The notes below the pieces were generated by a model. The model was not told where the DNA came from. It made no database searches and saw nothing but the letters and a program-made list of their open reading frames with translations. A stretch of 64,000 bases of DNA. Origin: Competibacter_A sp037045535. GTDB lineage: Bacteria > Pseudomonadota > Gammaproteobacteria > Competibacterales > Competibacteraceae. This document shows, in pieces, positions 1 to 8,483 of the stretch; position 1 is the first letter of the stretch, and every line of letters starts with the position of its first letter. The position numbers were made by a program, and so were the translations under genes. The stretch is from positions 1-64,000 of the forward strand of contig JBAOHI010000031.1 in assembly GCA_037045535.1 (NCBI GenBank). Direction: 5' to 3'.

Positions 1-285
1 CTTGGGATGCTTTTTCAGCAGTTCGATCAAGGGGTCGGTGAGGACGGGCGCAACGACATCGACCACGAAATTCCCCCCACCCCGCCGGCTCTGCAAGAGA
101 CCTCGGGATTTCAGCGTGGTGATCGCTTCCCGCAGCGACGGGCGGGATACGCTCAGCTCCTGAGCCAGCTCCCGCTCTGGAGGTAGTCGTTCGCCCGGCT
201 TGAGGACGCCTTCCAGAATCAACTGTTCGATCTGGCTGACGATGGCATCCGAGACTTTCGGAGGGTTAATCGTTTCGAATTGCAT
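1..285 (-). CDS. GntR-family (FadR/LldR subfamily) transcriptional regulator, 3' part cut by window edge
   Basis: The 95 visible residues are a complete winged helix-turn-helix of the GntR family: an opening of the form VSDAIVSQIEQLI, then GERLPPERELA, SRPSLREA and the wing at SRRGGGNFV. The PPERELA...SRPSLREA pattern is the FadR subfamily signature, which includes LldR/LctR, PdhR and GlcC. The C-terminal FCD effector domain should follow beyond base 1. The ATG at 283-285 is the only sensible start. The gene is divergent from lutABC, and two palindromes of the GntR/FadR kind lie between them, so I infer that it controls lactate use and probably responds to lactate. The family call is firm; the effector is inferred from context. 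PdhR-like or GlcC-like specificity cannot be excluded because the ligand domain is missing. Confidence 0.88.
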   Translation of the reverse strand, partial: MQFETINPPKVSDAIVSQIEQLILEGVLKPGERLPPERELAQELSVSRPSLREAITTLKSRGLLQSRRGGGNFVVDVVAPVLTDPLIELLKKHPK

Positions 286-417
286 GATCTTGCCCAAACG
301 TTGAACTCGATATCATGGCCATTGTGCCATGCGGCTCTCGTTGTCCTATCCAGCCTTACTCACAAAACCCCACGACCAACGCATCGTTTGCGGTCTCGCT
401 ATTAGCTTAGCAAAATT

Positions 418-438
418 TTGGTCAGACCATATGACCAA
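418..438. promoter_or_regulatory. Palindromic GntR-type operator 1
   Basis: The 21-bp site has perfect 7-bp arms, TTGGTCA-N7-TGACCAA. It also holds a nested shorter palindrome, TGGTC-A-GACCA, which resembles the TGGTNNNACCA core used by FadR/PdhR/LldR regulators. It lies just upstream of the predicted -35 of the lutA promoter. A near-identical copy lies 54 bp downstream, about five helical turns, so two dimers could bind on the same DNA face. Confidence 0.8.
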
Positions 439-442
439 ATAC

Positions 443-471
443 TTGCAATCCCAAAAATGAGCTGCTATAAA
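443..471 (+). promoter_or_regulatory. Predicted sigma70 promoter of the lut operon
   Basis: TTGCAA at 443-448 and TATAAA at 466-471 are separated by exactly 17 bp. The promoter is bracketed by the two operators, and the -10 directly abuts operator 2. A repressor on operator 2 would cover the start point near 478. The mRNA leader to lutA would be about 135 nt. No transcript data support this; the call rests on motif fit and position. Confidence 0.6.
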
Positions 472-492
472 TTGGTCAGACCACATGACCAA
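472..492. promoter_or_regulatory. Palindromic GntR-type operator 2
   Basis: The site has the same TTGGTCA-N7-TGACCAA arms as operator 1, with a single T-to-C change in the centre. It begins immediately after the predicted -10 hexamer, a classic repression position. Confidence 0.8.
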
Positions 493-612
493 TAATGCCA
501 GCTCGCGGCTGGCCCGGTTGGTAAATAAAACGAGAAGCCACCACAGCGCTGACCCAGACCGGGCGGCGACATGTAGGCGGCACAACCCACCAAAGTCGGA
601 GAAGGTACAACC

Positions 613-1350
613 ATGCCCGCCCGTCCCGAGAAGGTGTATTACTTCGGTACCTGCCTGATCGACCTGTGTTATCCCCAAGCCGGCATGGCCGGCATCGAAC
701 TGCTTCGCCGCGAAGGCATCCAGGTCGTTTATCCCCAGCAACAATCCTGCTGCGGCCAACCCGCTTACAATTCCGGCTTCCGCGAGGAAGCCCGCAAGGT
801 CGCCCGCCAGCAACTCAAGGCGTTTCCCAAGGATTACCCGATCATCGTTCCGTCCGGCTCCTGCGGCGGAATGCTGAAACATCACTATCCCAAACTGTTC
901 GCCGACACGCCCGAAGCCGCCGAAGCGCAGCGTTTCTCCGACCGCGTTTTCGAACTGACCGAATTCTTGGTCAAGGTGCTCAACATCAAGCTGGACGATC
1001 GGGGGCAACCGATCAAAATTACCTGGCATTCCTCCTGTAGCGCGCTGCGCGAGATGCAGGTGATCGCATACGCCAAATCACTGCTTCATCAGTTGAAAAA
1101 CGTCGAAATGATCGAGCTGCAACGGGAACGCGAATGCTGCGGATTCGGCGGTTCCTTCTCGGTCAAGCAGGCCGATATCTCCTCGGCGATGGTGGCCGAC
1201 AAGGTCGCGGACATCGAGCAAACCGGCGCTGCCTTGCTTCTTTCCGGCGACTGCGGTTGCCTGATGAACATCGGTGGGGCGCTGAAGCATCGCAACAGCC
1301 CGATTCCCGCCAAACACATCGCCGAATTCCTGCTGGAGCGCACCCGATGA
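613..1350 (+). CDS. lutA: L-lactate oxidation complex protein LutA/LldE (Fe-S, two CCG domains)
   Basis: This 245-residue protein is one of three subunits (LutABC, also LldEFG or YkgEFG) that oxidise L-lactate to pyruvate in bacteria lacking FMN-type LldD. Two cysteine-rich CCG domains are visible: the first with GTCLIDLCYP (about residues 13-22), QQSCCGQPAYNSG (about 43-55) and SGSCGG; the second with SSCSALREM, ECCGFGGSFS and DCGCLMNIGG. These domains bind Fe-S clusters, as in heterodisulfide reductase subunit B and glycolate oxidase GlcF. The start is preceded by a purine-rich GGAGAAGG at good distance. It is the first gene of the operon, and its stop overlaps the lutB start as ATGA. Length and motifs are normal for the family. 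Confidence 0.95.
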   Translation: MPARPEKVYYFGTCLIDLCYPQAGMAGIELLRREGIQVVYPQQQSCCGQPAYNSGFREEARKVARQQLKAFPKDYPIIVPSGSCGGMLKHHYPKLFADTPEAAEAQRFSDRVFELTEFLVKVLNIKLDDRGQPIKITWHSSCSALREMQVIAYAKSLLHQLKNVEMIELQRERECCGFGGSFSVKQADISSAMVADKVADIEQTGAALLLSGDCGCLMNIGGALKHRNSPIPAKHIAEFLLERTR

Positions 1351-2783
1351 CCGAGACCGTGGTCGATTTTCCCCAGAATTTCAAAAAGGCCCTGAACGAC
1401 GGCCAACTGCGCCGCAACCTCCGCGCCGCCATGGACACCTTGGGGCAACGGCGCCGGAATCTGTTTTCCGACCGGGAAGCCTTCGAGCAACTGCGAACGC
1501 GCGGCGACGCCATCCGTCAGCGCGCGCTGCGCAAACTGCCGGAGTTGCTGGAGCAACTGGAGCGGAAATGCACCGAAAACGGCATTCAGGTGCATTGGGC
1601 CGAGACGCCAGCCGAAGCCAACCAGATTTGTCTGGAGATCATTCAGCGCCACAATGCGACTCGCGTCATCAAGGGCAAATCGATGGTGTCGGAGGAAATG
1701 CACCTCAATCGCTTCCTGGACGAACGCGGCATCGAGGCGCTGGAAACCGATCTCGGCGAGTACATCATCCAACTGGATCACGAAACGCCCTCGCACATCA
1801 TCGTGCCGGCCATCCACAAGAACCGCGATCAGATCGCGCGGCTGTTTCACGACAAGATTCCCAATACGCCGTATACCGAAGTAGTCGAGGAACTCAACGC
1901 CATCGCCCGCAAGATCTTGCGCGAAAAGTTTTTCGCGGGTGAAGTCGGGGTCAGCGGGGTCAATTTCGCGGTGGCCGAAACCGGTACGCTGTGTCTGGTG
2001 GAAAACGAGGGTAACGGCCGGATGTGCACCACCGCGCCGCCGGTGCATATCGCCGTCATGGGTTTGGAAAAGGTGGTGGAACGGCTCGAAGACGTGCCGC
2101 CGCTGTTGCGCTTGCTGACCGGATCGGCCACCGGCCAATTGATCACCACTTACTTCAATATGATCACTTCGCCGCGCAAGCCGGACGAGAAGGACGGCCC
2201 CAAGGAAGTCCATCTGGTCCTGCTCGACAACGGGCGTACCGAAATCTGGGCCGATCCCGAACGGCGGCAGACCTTGAAATGCATCCGTTGCGGCACCTGC
2301 CTGAATCATTGCCCGGTCTATACCCGCCTCGGCGGTCATGCCTATGGCTACGTCTACCCCGGTCCCATCGGTTCGATTCTGACCCCGCAACTGGAGGGAC
2401 TGGAAAACGCCGGCGCGATGGCCACCGCCTCCACCTTTTGCGGGGCTTGCGAGGAAGTTTGTCCGGTCAAGATTCCCATCGTCGATATCCTGCGTCGCCT
2501 CCGCACCGAGTCCTACAACCAGGCGGATTCGTCGAACGCCGTCAAGGGTCACGGCTATAAAGTCAACGCCATGGAGAATCTGACGTGGAAAGGCTGGGCA
2601 TTCAGCAACGCAACGCCCTGGGTCAATGCCCTGAACGCCAAGCTGCTGGGCCTGCTGGGTCCGCAACTGTCCAAGCTGCCGGGGCCGGACATCGTGAAAA
2701 AATGGACCCAATCCAGGGCCTTGCCTCGAGTTCGCCGCCAAGAGCCTGCATGCGCTCGCCAAGGAAAAGGGGATTGCCGATGA
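1347..2783 (+). CDS. lutB: L-lactate oxidation complex protein LutB/LldF (3' end frameshifted)
   Basis: LutB is the ferredoxin-like subunit of the LutABC complex. The N-terminal two thirds form a LUD domain (KGKSMVSEEMHLN, VSGVNFAVAETGTL). Two [4Fe-4S] motifs follow, CIRCGTCLNHCPVY and CGACEEVCPVKIP. The ATG overlaps the lutA stop; an upstream in-frame extension into lutA is ignored. The last residues after ALP (about 458-460) are out of frame with the family. In the +1 frame the DNA encodes EFAAKSLHALAKEKGIADE, a normal LutB tail ending at 2787 and overlapping lutC by 8 bp. One extra base at 2726-2727 explains this. As written the gene has 478 residues with a false 18-residue tail, beyond both clusters, so activity might survive. 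Confidence 0.93.
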   Translation: MTETVVDFPQNFKKALNDGQLRRNLRAAMDTLGQRRRNLFSDREAFEQLRTRGDAIRQRALRKLPELLEQLERKCTENGIQVHWAETPAEANQICLEIIQRHNATRVIKGKSMVSEEMHLNRFLDERGIEALETDLGEYIIQLDHETPSHIIVPAIHKNRDQIARLFHDKIPNTPYTEVVEELNAIARKILREKFFAGEVGVSGVNFAVAETGTLCLVENEGNGRMCTTAPPVHIAVMGLEKVVERLEDVPPLLRLLTGSATGQLITTYFNMITSPRKPDEKDGPKEVHLVLLDNGRTEIWADPERRQTLKCIRCGTCLNHCPVYTRLGGHAYGYVYPGPIGSILTPQLEGLENAGAMATASTFCGACEEVCPVKIPIVDILRRLRTESYNQADSSNAVKGHGYKVNAMENLTWKGWAFSNATPWVNALNAKLLGLLGPQLSKLPGPDIVKKWTQSRALPRVRRQEPACARQGKGDCR

Positions 2784-3442
2784 GTGACGCACGCGCCAAT
2801 ATCCTCGCCAGATTGCGGGCGATAACGCCGCAAGAGGTCCCCGCCACGACCGAACCGGTCGCACCGCCCGAAATGGAACTGAGCCGCGCCGACCAGGTGG
2901 CGCGGCTCAAGCAACTGCTGGAAGCCATGCACGCCGAGGTGCACATCACCGACAGCGGCAATTGGACCAGCATTCTCAAGGAAGTGTTGCGCAAGCGCTC
3001 GGCGAACGGCTTGCTGTACAGCCCAACCACCGCCATCGGGATCACCTTGGAAGAAACCTGGGAAAGCGATTTGCCACCGCTGGTCGGCTATACCGAGGCG
3101 GTGGAGCAGTGCAAGGAACGGCTGTTCGCCATCGACGCGGGCATCACCTCGACCAAGGGTGGGCTTGCCGACGTGGGTGCCTTGGTTCTGTGGCCGGACG
3201 TGCATGAACCGCGCTTGCTGTCGCTGGCGCCGGCGGTGCATATCGCGGTGTTGGAAGCGACCAAGATTCACGGCTCCCTAGCCGAAGCCATGCGCCGGGA
3301 GCATTGGGCCGAGGGAATGCCGACCAATGCCTTGTTGATTTCCGGCCCGTCCAAGACCGCCGATATCGAATTGGTGCTGACCTTCGGCGTTCATGGCCCC
3401 AAGGAGTTGATCGTGCTGATTCTGGACGATGAGAGAGGCTAA
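2780..3442 (+). CDS. lutC: L-lactate oxidation complex protein LutC/LldG (LUD domain)
   Basis: This 220-residue protein is the third LutABC subunit, consisting mainly of a LUD domain. Characteristic stretches are IDAGITSTKGGLADVGALV (residues about 116-134) and LISGPSKTADIE near residue 192, which is the conserved SGPSxTADIE motif. The start ATG (MSDARANILARLRA) lies within the lutB 3' end and just before its written stop, consistent with translational coupling. It is followed almost directly by the D-lactate dehydrogenase gene. The protein has no Fe-S motif, as expected. Confidence 0.94.
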   Translation: MSDARANILARLRAITPQEVPATTEPVAPPEMELSRADQVARLKQLLEAMHAEVHITDSGNWTSILKEVLRKRSANGLLYSPTTAIGITLEETWESDLPPLVGYTEAVEQCKERLFAIDAGITSTKGGLADVGALVLWPDVHEPRLLSLAPAVHIAVLEATKIHGSLAEAMRREHWAEGMPTNALLISGPSKTADIELVLTFGVHGPKELIVLILDDERG

Positions 3443-3449
3443 GACGCAC

Positions 3450-6284
3450 ATGCTACCGACAGCCTACGAGCAGCTTCACCGCGACCTGCAACAATTCATC
3501 CCGGCGGCACGCCTGATCGGCGATCCGCTGCGCACACTCGCTTACGGCACCGACGCCAGCCTGTACCGCCTGATTCCCAAGCTGGTGGTGCGGGTGGAAA
3601 GCGAAGACGAGATGCGCCGCATCCTGGCCTTGGCGCACCGGCACGAAACGCCGGTGACCTTCCGCGCCGCCGGCACCAGCCTGTCCGGTCAGGCCGTCAC
3701 CGACTCGGTGTTGCTGCAACTGGGCGACGGCTGGCGAAGCTGGCGGATTGGCGAACACGCGACAACGATCAGCTTGCAACCGGGCATCGTCGGCGGCCAC
3801 GCTAACCGCTATCTGGCGCCCTATCAGCGCAAGATCGGGCCGGACCCCGCGTCGATCAACACCTGCCAGATTGGCGGTATCGCGGCCAACAACGCCAGCG
3901 GCATGTGTTGCGGCACCGCCCAGAACAGCTACCAGACGCTGAAAAGCATGCGGGTGATGCTGGCCGATGGCACCGTATTGGACACCGGGGATTCCGCCAG
4001 CCGCGAAGCGTTCGAGGGCAGTCACGACGATCTACTCGCCCAACTTGCCGAACTCGGGCGACGCACCCGCGCCGATACGGCACTGGCCGGACGCATCCGC
4101 GACAAGTTCAAGATCAAGAACACCTGCGGTTACAGTCTCAACGCCCTGGTGGATTACGAAGACCCCTTCGAAATCCTCCAACATTTGATGATCGGTTCCG
4201 AGGGCACGCTGGGCTTCATCGCCGAGATCACCTATCGCACAGTCGAGGAACATACCCATAAAGCCACGGCGCTGATGATTTTCCCCGACATCAAGACCGC
4301 TTGCGAAGCGGTGGCGGTGCTGAAAAGCCAGCCGGTGGCGGCGGTGGAATTGATGGACCGCGCCTCGTTGCGTTCGGTCGAACATAAGCCGGGCATGCCG
4401 TCCTATTTCAAGGAACTATCGGAAACCGCCGCCGCGCTGTTGGTGGAAACGCGGGCGCTGGACTCGACGACTCTCAATGCACAGGTCGAAACCATCGCCG
4501 CCGCGCTCGCCGCCACGCCAACCCTGCTACCGTTCCAATTCACCGACCGACCGGAAGAATTTACGCAACTGTGGGCGATCCGTCAGGGCCTGTTCCCCTC
4601 GGTCGGTTCGGCGCGGGCGACCGGCACCACCGTCATCATCGAGGATGTCGCCGTTCCCGTACCTCAACTGGCGGCGATGACCCTGGATTTGCAAGGCCTG
4701 TTCGATCAGCATGGCTATACCGGCTCGATCATCTTCGGCCATGCGCTCGAAGGCAACTTGCATTTCGTCATCACTCCCGACTTTGCCAAGCCGGCCGAAA
4801 CCGAACGCTACAAGAACTTCATGGACGACGTATGCCACATGATCGTGGATCGATACGACGGTTCGCTGAAAGCCGAACACGGCACCGGCCGCAATATCGC
4901 CCCGTTCGTCGAGTTGGAATGGGGGCGGCAAGCCCATCGGTTGATGTGGGAAATCAAGACGCTGTTCGATCCGCATCACCTGCTGAATCCCGGCGTCATC
5001 CTCAACGACGACCCGGAAGCCCATCTGAAAAACATCAAACCGATGGCCGCCGTCGATCCGTTGGTGGATAAATGCATCGAATGCGGTTTCTGCGAACCGA
5101 ACTGCCCGTCTCGCGCCCTGACCCTGTCGCCACGCCAGCGCATCGTCGGTTTGCGCGAAATGGCGCGCTTGCAAGCCGCTGGCGAAGAGAGCAACCGGCT
5201 GCAAGCCATCACTGAGTCGTATGCTTATCAGGGTTTGGAGACCTGCGCCGCCGATAGCCTGTGCTCGCTGACCTGTCCGGTCGGCATCAACACCGGCACG
5301 ATGATGTTGAAGAAGCGTAGTCAACAACGCGGTCAAACCGCGCAACGGATCGGCAACTGGGTCGCCAAGCACTTCTCCGGCGTCACCACGGCCACACGTT
5401 TCAACCTCGCCGCCGCCAACCTCTCGCACACGGTCTTTGGCTCCACGCTGCAAGGCGGTGTGACCGGGGCCGTGCGTAAACTGTCCGGGAATCGGCTGCC
5501 GCTGTGGAACCGCTATATGCCCTCCGCCGGCGCGATGCCCAAACCGGAAACGAACGCCGCGCCCGACCGCCCGCGTGTGGTCTATTTCCCCAGTTGCGCC
5601 AGTCGTACCATGGGGCCAGCCAAGGGCGATCCCGAATCGGATGCCTTGCCGGTGAAGACCGCTGCTCTGCTGCGCAAGGCCGGCTTCGAGGTGGTTCTGC
5701 CCGAGGACAACGGTTCACTGTGTTGCGGCCAGCCCTTCGAAAGTAAAGGCTTGCCGGAACAGGCCGACGCCAAACGACGGGAAGTCGAGCAAGCCCTGCT
5801 CAAGGCCAGTCGCAACGGACAAGACCCGATCGTGTTCGATACCACGCCCTGCGCCTTGCGGGTCAAGAAAAATCAGGCACAAACCCCGCTCAAGCTGTAC
5901 GACATCACCGAGTTCCTCCACGACGTCGTGCTGGCGCGGTTGACGATCCACAAACGGTCGGAAACGGTCGCCATTCATCCCACTTGCAGCAACATCAACA
6001 TGGGCTTGCAGGCCAAGCTCAAAGCCATCGCCGAAGCCTGCGTGGAAAAAGTCATCGTCCCCGACCGGATTTCCTGCTGCGGCTGGGCTGGCGATAAAGG
6101 TTTTACTCACCCGGAATTGAACGCCAGCGCCTTGCGGGATTTGAAAGCGGCGCTGCCGGAGGACTGCACGTCCGGGTATTCCACCAGCCGCACCTGCGAA
6201 ATCGGCCTGTCGTTGCACAGTGGACGCTTCTACCGCTCCATCGTCTATCTGGTGGATCGCTGCTCGCAGCCGAATACCGGCTGA
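3450..6284 (+). CDS. dld: FAD-linked D-lactate dehydrogenase with C-terminal Fe-S and CCG domains (Dld-II type)
   Basis: This 944-residue flavoprotein is predicted to oxidise D-lactate to pyruvate and pass electrons to the respiratory chain. Order of parts: a PCMH-type FAD-binding domain (FRAAGTSLSGQAV, IGGIAANNASGMCCG, IGSEGTLGFIAEI), the FAD-oxidase C-terminal domain (IIFGHALEGNLHFVITPDF, LKAEHGTGRN), two 4Fe-4S motifs (CIECGFCEPNCPSR, CAADSLCSLTCPVGIN), then CCG-type repeats (SLCCGQPFESKG, ISCCGWAGDKGF). This single-chain layout matches the Shewanella Dld-II type, which is also encoded beside lldEFG and a lactate permease. I chose ATG 3450 (MLPTAYEQL); an in-frame ATG at 3429 overlaps lutC but lacks a ribosome site. 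A related role in 2-hydroxyglutarate oxidation is possible for this family. Confidence 0.9.
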   Translation: MLPTAYEQLHRDLQQFIPAARLIGDPLRTLAYGTDASLYRLIPKLVVRVESEDEMRRILALAHRHETPVTFRAAGTSLSGQAVTDSVLLQLGDGWRSWRIGEHATTISLQPGIVGGHANRYLAPYQRKIGPDPASINTCQIGGIAANNASGMCCGTAQNSYQTLKSMRVMLADGTVLDTGDSASREAFEGSHDDLLAQLAELGRRTRADTALAGRIRDKFKIKNTCGYSLNALVDYEDPFEILQHLMIGSEGTLGFIAEITYRTVEEHTHKATALMIFPDIKTACEAVAVLKSQPVAAVELMDRASLRSVEHKPGMPSYFKELSETAAALLVETRALDSTTLNAQVETIAAALAATPTLLPFQFTDRPEEFTQLWAIRQGLFPSVGSARATGTTVIIEDVAVPVPQLAAMTLDLQGLFDQHGYTGSIIFGHALEGNLHFVITPDFAKPAETERYKNFMDDVCHMIVDRYDGSLKAEHGTGRNIAPFVELEWGRQAHRLMWEIKTLFDPHHLLNPGVILNDDPEAHLKNIKPMAAVDPLVDKCIECGFCEPNCPSRALTLSPRQRIVGLREMARLQAAGEESNRLQAITESYAYQGLETCAADSLCSLTCPVGINTGTMMLKKRSQQRGQTAQRIGNWVAKHFSGVTTATRFNLAAANLSHTVFGSTLQGGVTGAVRKLSGNRLPLWNRYMPSAGAMPKPETNAAPDRPRVVYFPSCASRTMGPAKGDPESDALPVKTAALLRKAGFEVVLPEDNGSLCCGQPFESKGLPEQADAKRREVEQALLKASRNGQDPIVFDTTPCALRVKKNQAQTPLKLYDITEFLHDVVLARLTIHKRSETVAIHPTCSNINMGLQAKLKAIAEACVEKVIVPDRISCCGWAGDKGFTHPELNASALRDLKAALPEDCTSGYSTSRTCEIGLSLHSGRFYRSIVYLVDRCSQPNTG

Positions 6285-6568
6285 TTCCCTAGCACTCCCA
6301 GGTCGTTCAAGGACACCCACGCGGGTGGATTAGGGGCTTTTTGCGCCCGCAATTCCCCCATCTGGGCTTTTCAGGAAGAAAAAGCACGGGAACCGGCCTG
6401 TCATCACTCACGAAAAGCTTGGGCGAAACCGCAACTTGCCCCGGTTCGCCTGCGCTCATGCCCGGCTTCCGCCTGTTGTTCCATGGGCAGCACGCGCATC
6501 TCTCCCGGCAGCACACCGAGGTTGGATGCTGTTCATTCATTCCAAACTCTTCACCAAAGGAGTTTTCT

Positions 6569-8281
6569 ATGTCGTTAGGTTTATTGGCGCTTGTCGCCTT
6601 TTTACCGATCGCCGTCGCGCTGGTTTTGATGGCGGGAATGCGTTGGCCAGCGACCAGAGCGATGCCTCTGGCTTGGCTAGTGTGCGTCCTCGGCGCAATG
6701 TTCGTCTGGAATTTGCCCATCGGCTATATCGCCGCCCTGTCGATTCAGGGCGTCATTACGGCGGTTGGCATTCTGATCATCGTTTTCGGCGCGATCATTA
6801 TTCTGTACACGCTCAAATATTCGGGTGGCATGGAGACCATCCAGCATGGGATGCAGAATATTTCCGGCGACCGCCGGGTTCAGGCCATCATCATCGGCTA
6901 CATGTTCGCGGCCTTCATCGAGGGTGCCGCCGGTTTCGGCACGCCCGCCGCCCTGGCCGCGCCGTTACTGCTGAGCCTTGGATTTCCGCCTCTGGCCGCG
7001 GCGGTCATCTGCCTGGTGTTCAACTCCTTCCCGGTGACCTTCGGTGCGGTGGGTACACCGATTCTGCTCGGCATGAAGTATCTTCAGCCTCTGGTCAAGA
7101 CAGCGATTGCCTCGGGTGCGCCTGGTTTGAACTTCGGCTCTGGCGAGGAATTCAACATGCTTCTCGGTCAGTGGGCTTCCGTACTCCACTTTCCGATGAT
7201 CTTCATCCTGCCGGTGTTCATGCTGGGGTTCATCACCCGCTTTTTTGGCCCGAACCGTTCCTGGGCCGACGGCTTCAAGGCTTGGAAGTTTTGCCTCTTC
7301 GCCGCCGTGTCTTTCTCGGTGCCGTATCTATTTTTCGCCTGGTTCGTCGGTCCCGAGTTTCCGTCGCTGATTGGCGGTTTGGTAGGCCTTGGCATCATCG
7401 TCGCTGGCGCAAAAAATGGGTTTTGCGTTCCCAAGGAAACTTGGGATTTTGGCCATCATGACCAGTGGGACCCCGACTGGACCGGTGACATCCAGGGTTC
7501 CAGCACCAACGAGTTCACCAGCCACATGAGCCAGTTCAAAGCCTGGTTGCCCTACATCCTGATCGGCCTGATTTTGGTACTGACCCGGATTCCCGATCTG
7601 GGCCTCAAGGGCTGGCTCGCCGCGCAGAAGATCAGCTTCAGCAATATCCTGGGCTATCAGAGCGTCGGTGGTTCCATCGATTATCTGTATTTGCCCGGCA
7701 CCATTCCGTTCATGCTGGTGGCGCTCCTGACCATCCTGATCCACGGTATGCGCGGCGAAACCGTCAAGAGAGCCTGGAGCGAATCCATCGTCAAGATGAA
7801 GAACCCATCCATCGCCTTGTTCTTTGCCGTGGCGCTGGTGTCGATCTTTCGCGGTTCCGGCATCGCCGACCCACTCTTGAATCCCCACACCTATCCATCC
7901 ATGCCGCTGGCCATGGCTCAGGCGGTCGCGGGCATCGCGGGCAATGCCTGGCCGATGGTGGCGTCCTACGTAGGCGGTCTGGGGGCGTTCATCACCGGTT
8001 CCAACACCGTGTCCGACCTGCTGTTCGCCGAGTTCCAGTGGGGTGTCGCAGCACAGCTTGAGTTGCCGCGTCAGATTATCGTAGCGGCGCAAGCGGCGGG
8101 CGGTGCGATGGGTAACATGGTTTGCATCCATAACATCGTAGCAGTGTGCGCGGTGGTCGGTCTCTCGGGCCGGGAAGGGATTATCTTGCGGCGCACCGTG
8201 TGGCCGTTCCTGCTGTATGGAATCGTGGTCGGCATCCTGGCTAGCCTGATGTCCTTCGTGTTCTTCCCTCATTTATTCTAG
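6569..8281 (+). CDS. lldP: Lactate permease, LctP/LldP family
   Basis: This 570-residue integral membrane protein takes up lactate, probably with protons. Many hydrophobic helices are visible, together with the family landmarks FIEGAAGFGTPAALAAPLL near residue 110, NSFPVTFGAVGTPI, and SYVGGLGAFITGSNTVSD towards the C-terminus. The start ATG (MSLGLLALVAFLP) is chosen because AGGAG sits 6 nt upstream; the same frame stays open further upstream but that part has no membrane-protein character. A 284-bp gap separates it from dld, so it may have its own promoter as well as read-through from lut. It completes an uptake and oxidation module. It could also carry glycolate, as LldP relatives do. Confidence 0.94.
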   Translation: MSLGLLALVAFLPIAVALVLMAGMRWPATRAMPLAWLVCVLGAMFVWNLPIGYIAALSIQGVITAVGILIIVFGAIIILYTLKYSGGMETIQHGMQNISGDRRVQAIIIGYMFAAFIEGAAGFGTPAALAAPLLLSLGFPPLAAAVICLVFNSFPVTFGAVGTPILLGMKYLQPLVKTAIASGAPGLNFGSGEEFNMLLGQWASVLHFPMIFILPVFMLGFITRFFGPNRSWADGFKAWKFCLFAAVSFSVPYLFFAWFVGPEFPSLIGGLVGLGIIVAGAKNGFCVPKETWDFGHHDQWDPDWTGDIQGSSTNEFTSHMSQFKAWLPYILIGLILVLTRIPDLGLKGWLAAQKISFSNILGYQSVGGSIDYLYLPGTIPFMLVALLTILIHGMRGETVKRAWSESIVKMKNPSIALFFAVALVSIFRGSGIADPLLNPHTYPSMPLAMAQAVAGIAGNAWPMVASYVGGLGAFITGSNTVSDLLFAEFQWGVAAQLELPRQIIVAAQAAGGAMGNMVCIHNIVAVCAVVGLSGREGIILRRTVWPFLLYGIVVGILASLMSFVFFPHLF

Positions 8282-8290
8282 AAGGCGCAA

Positions 8291-8325
8291 GATGACCAGC
8301 CGTCAGGGACGGACGGCTGGTCATC
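8291..8325 (+). terminator. Perfect 14-bp hairpin between lldP and polA
   Basis: GATGACCAGCCGTC at 8291-8304 pairs with its exact reverse complement at 8312-8325 across a 7-nt loop. It starts 9 nt after the lldP stop. There is no T-tract on either side, so it is not a textbook intrinsic terminator. It may protect the 3' end of lldP mRNA or block read-through into the convergent polA transcript. The rest of the gap up to 8483 shows nothing I can name. Confidence 0.5.
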
Positions 8326-8483
8326 GGAGGTTCGGCTAGGCAGGCCGCTTCTCATACAACACCCACGCACTACGCGGTAAATACCTATCGTTTCGGCAGC
8401 GGGAACCCCTGCCGACCGGACCGGCCGATGCGTTTCAAATCGAGACACCGACTATAACAGGCGCACCGCTGGAACCCACGCCG

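Noticed and set aside
2700..2787. Programmed +1 frameshifting at CCT CGA in lutB
   Set aside because: No slippery-site context or stimulator is visible, and other genes here show similar +1 breaks that look like errors.
1089..2864. 591-codon open frame on the minus strand under lutA-lutB
   Set aside because: It is antisense to well-supported Fe-S proteins. Its translation lacks domains and reflects GC-rich codon structure.
6314..6343. Terminator after dld (CACCC-ACGC-GGGTG then a T5 run)
   Set aside because: The stem is only 5 bp and the T-run starts about 11 nt after it, so I did not list it as a feature.
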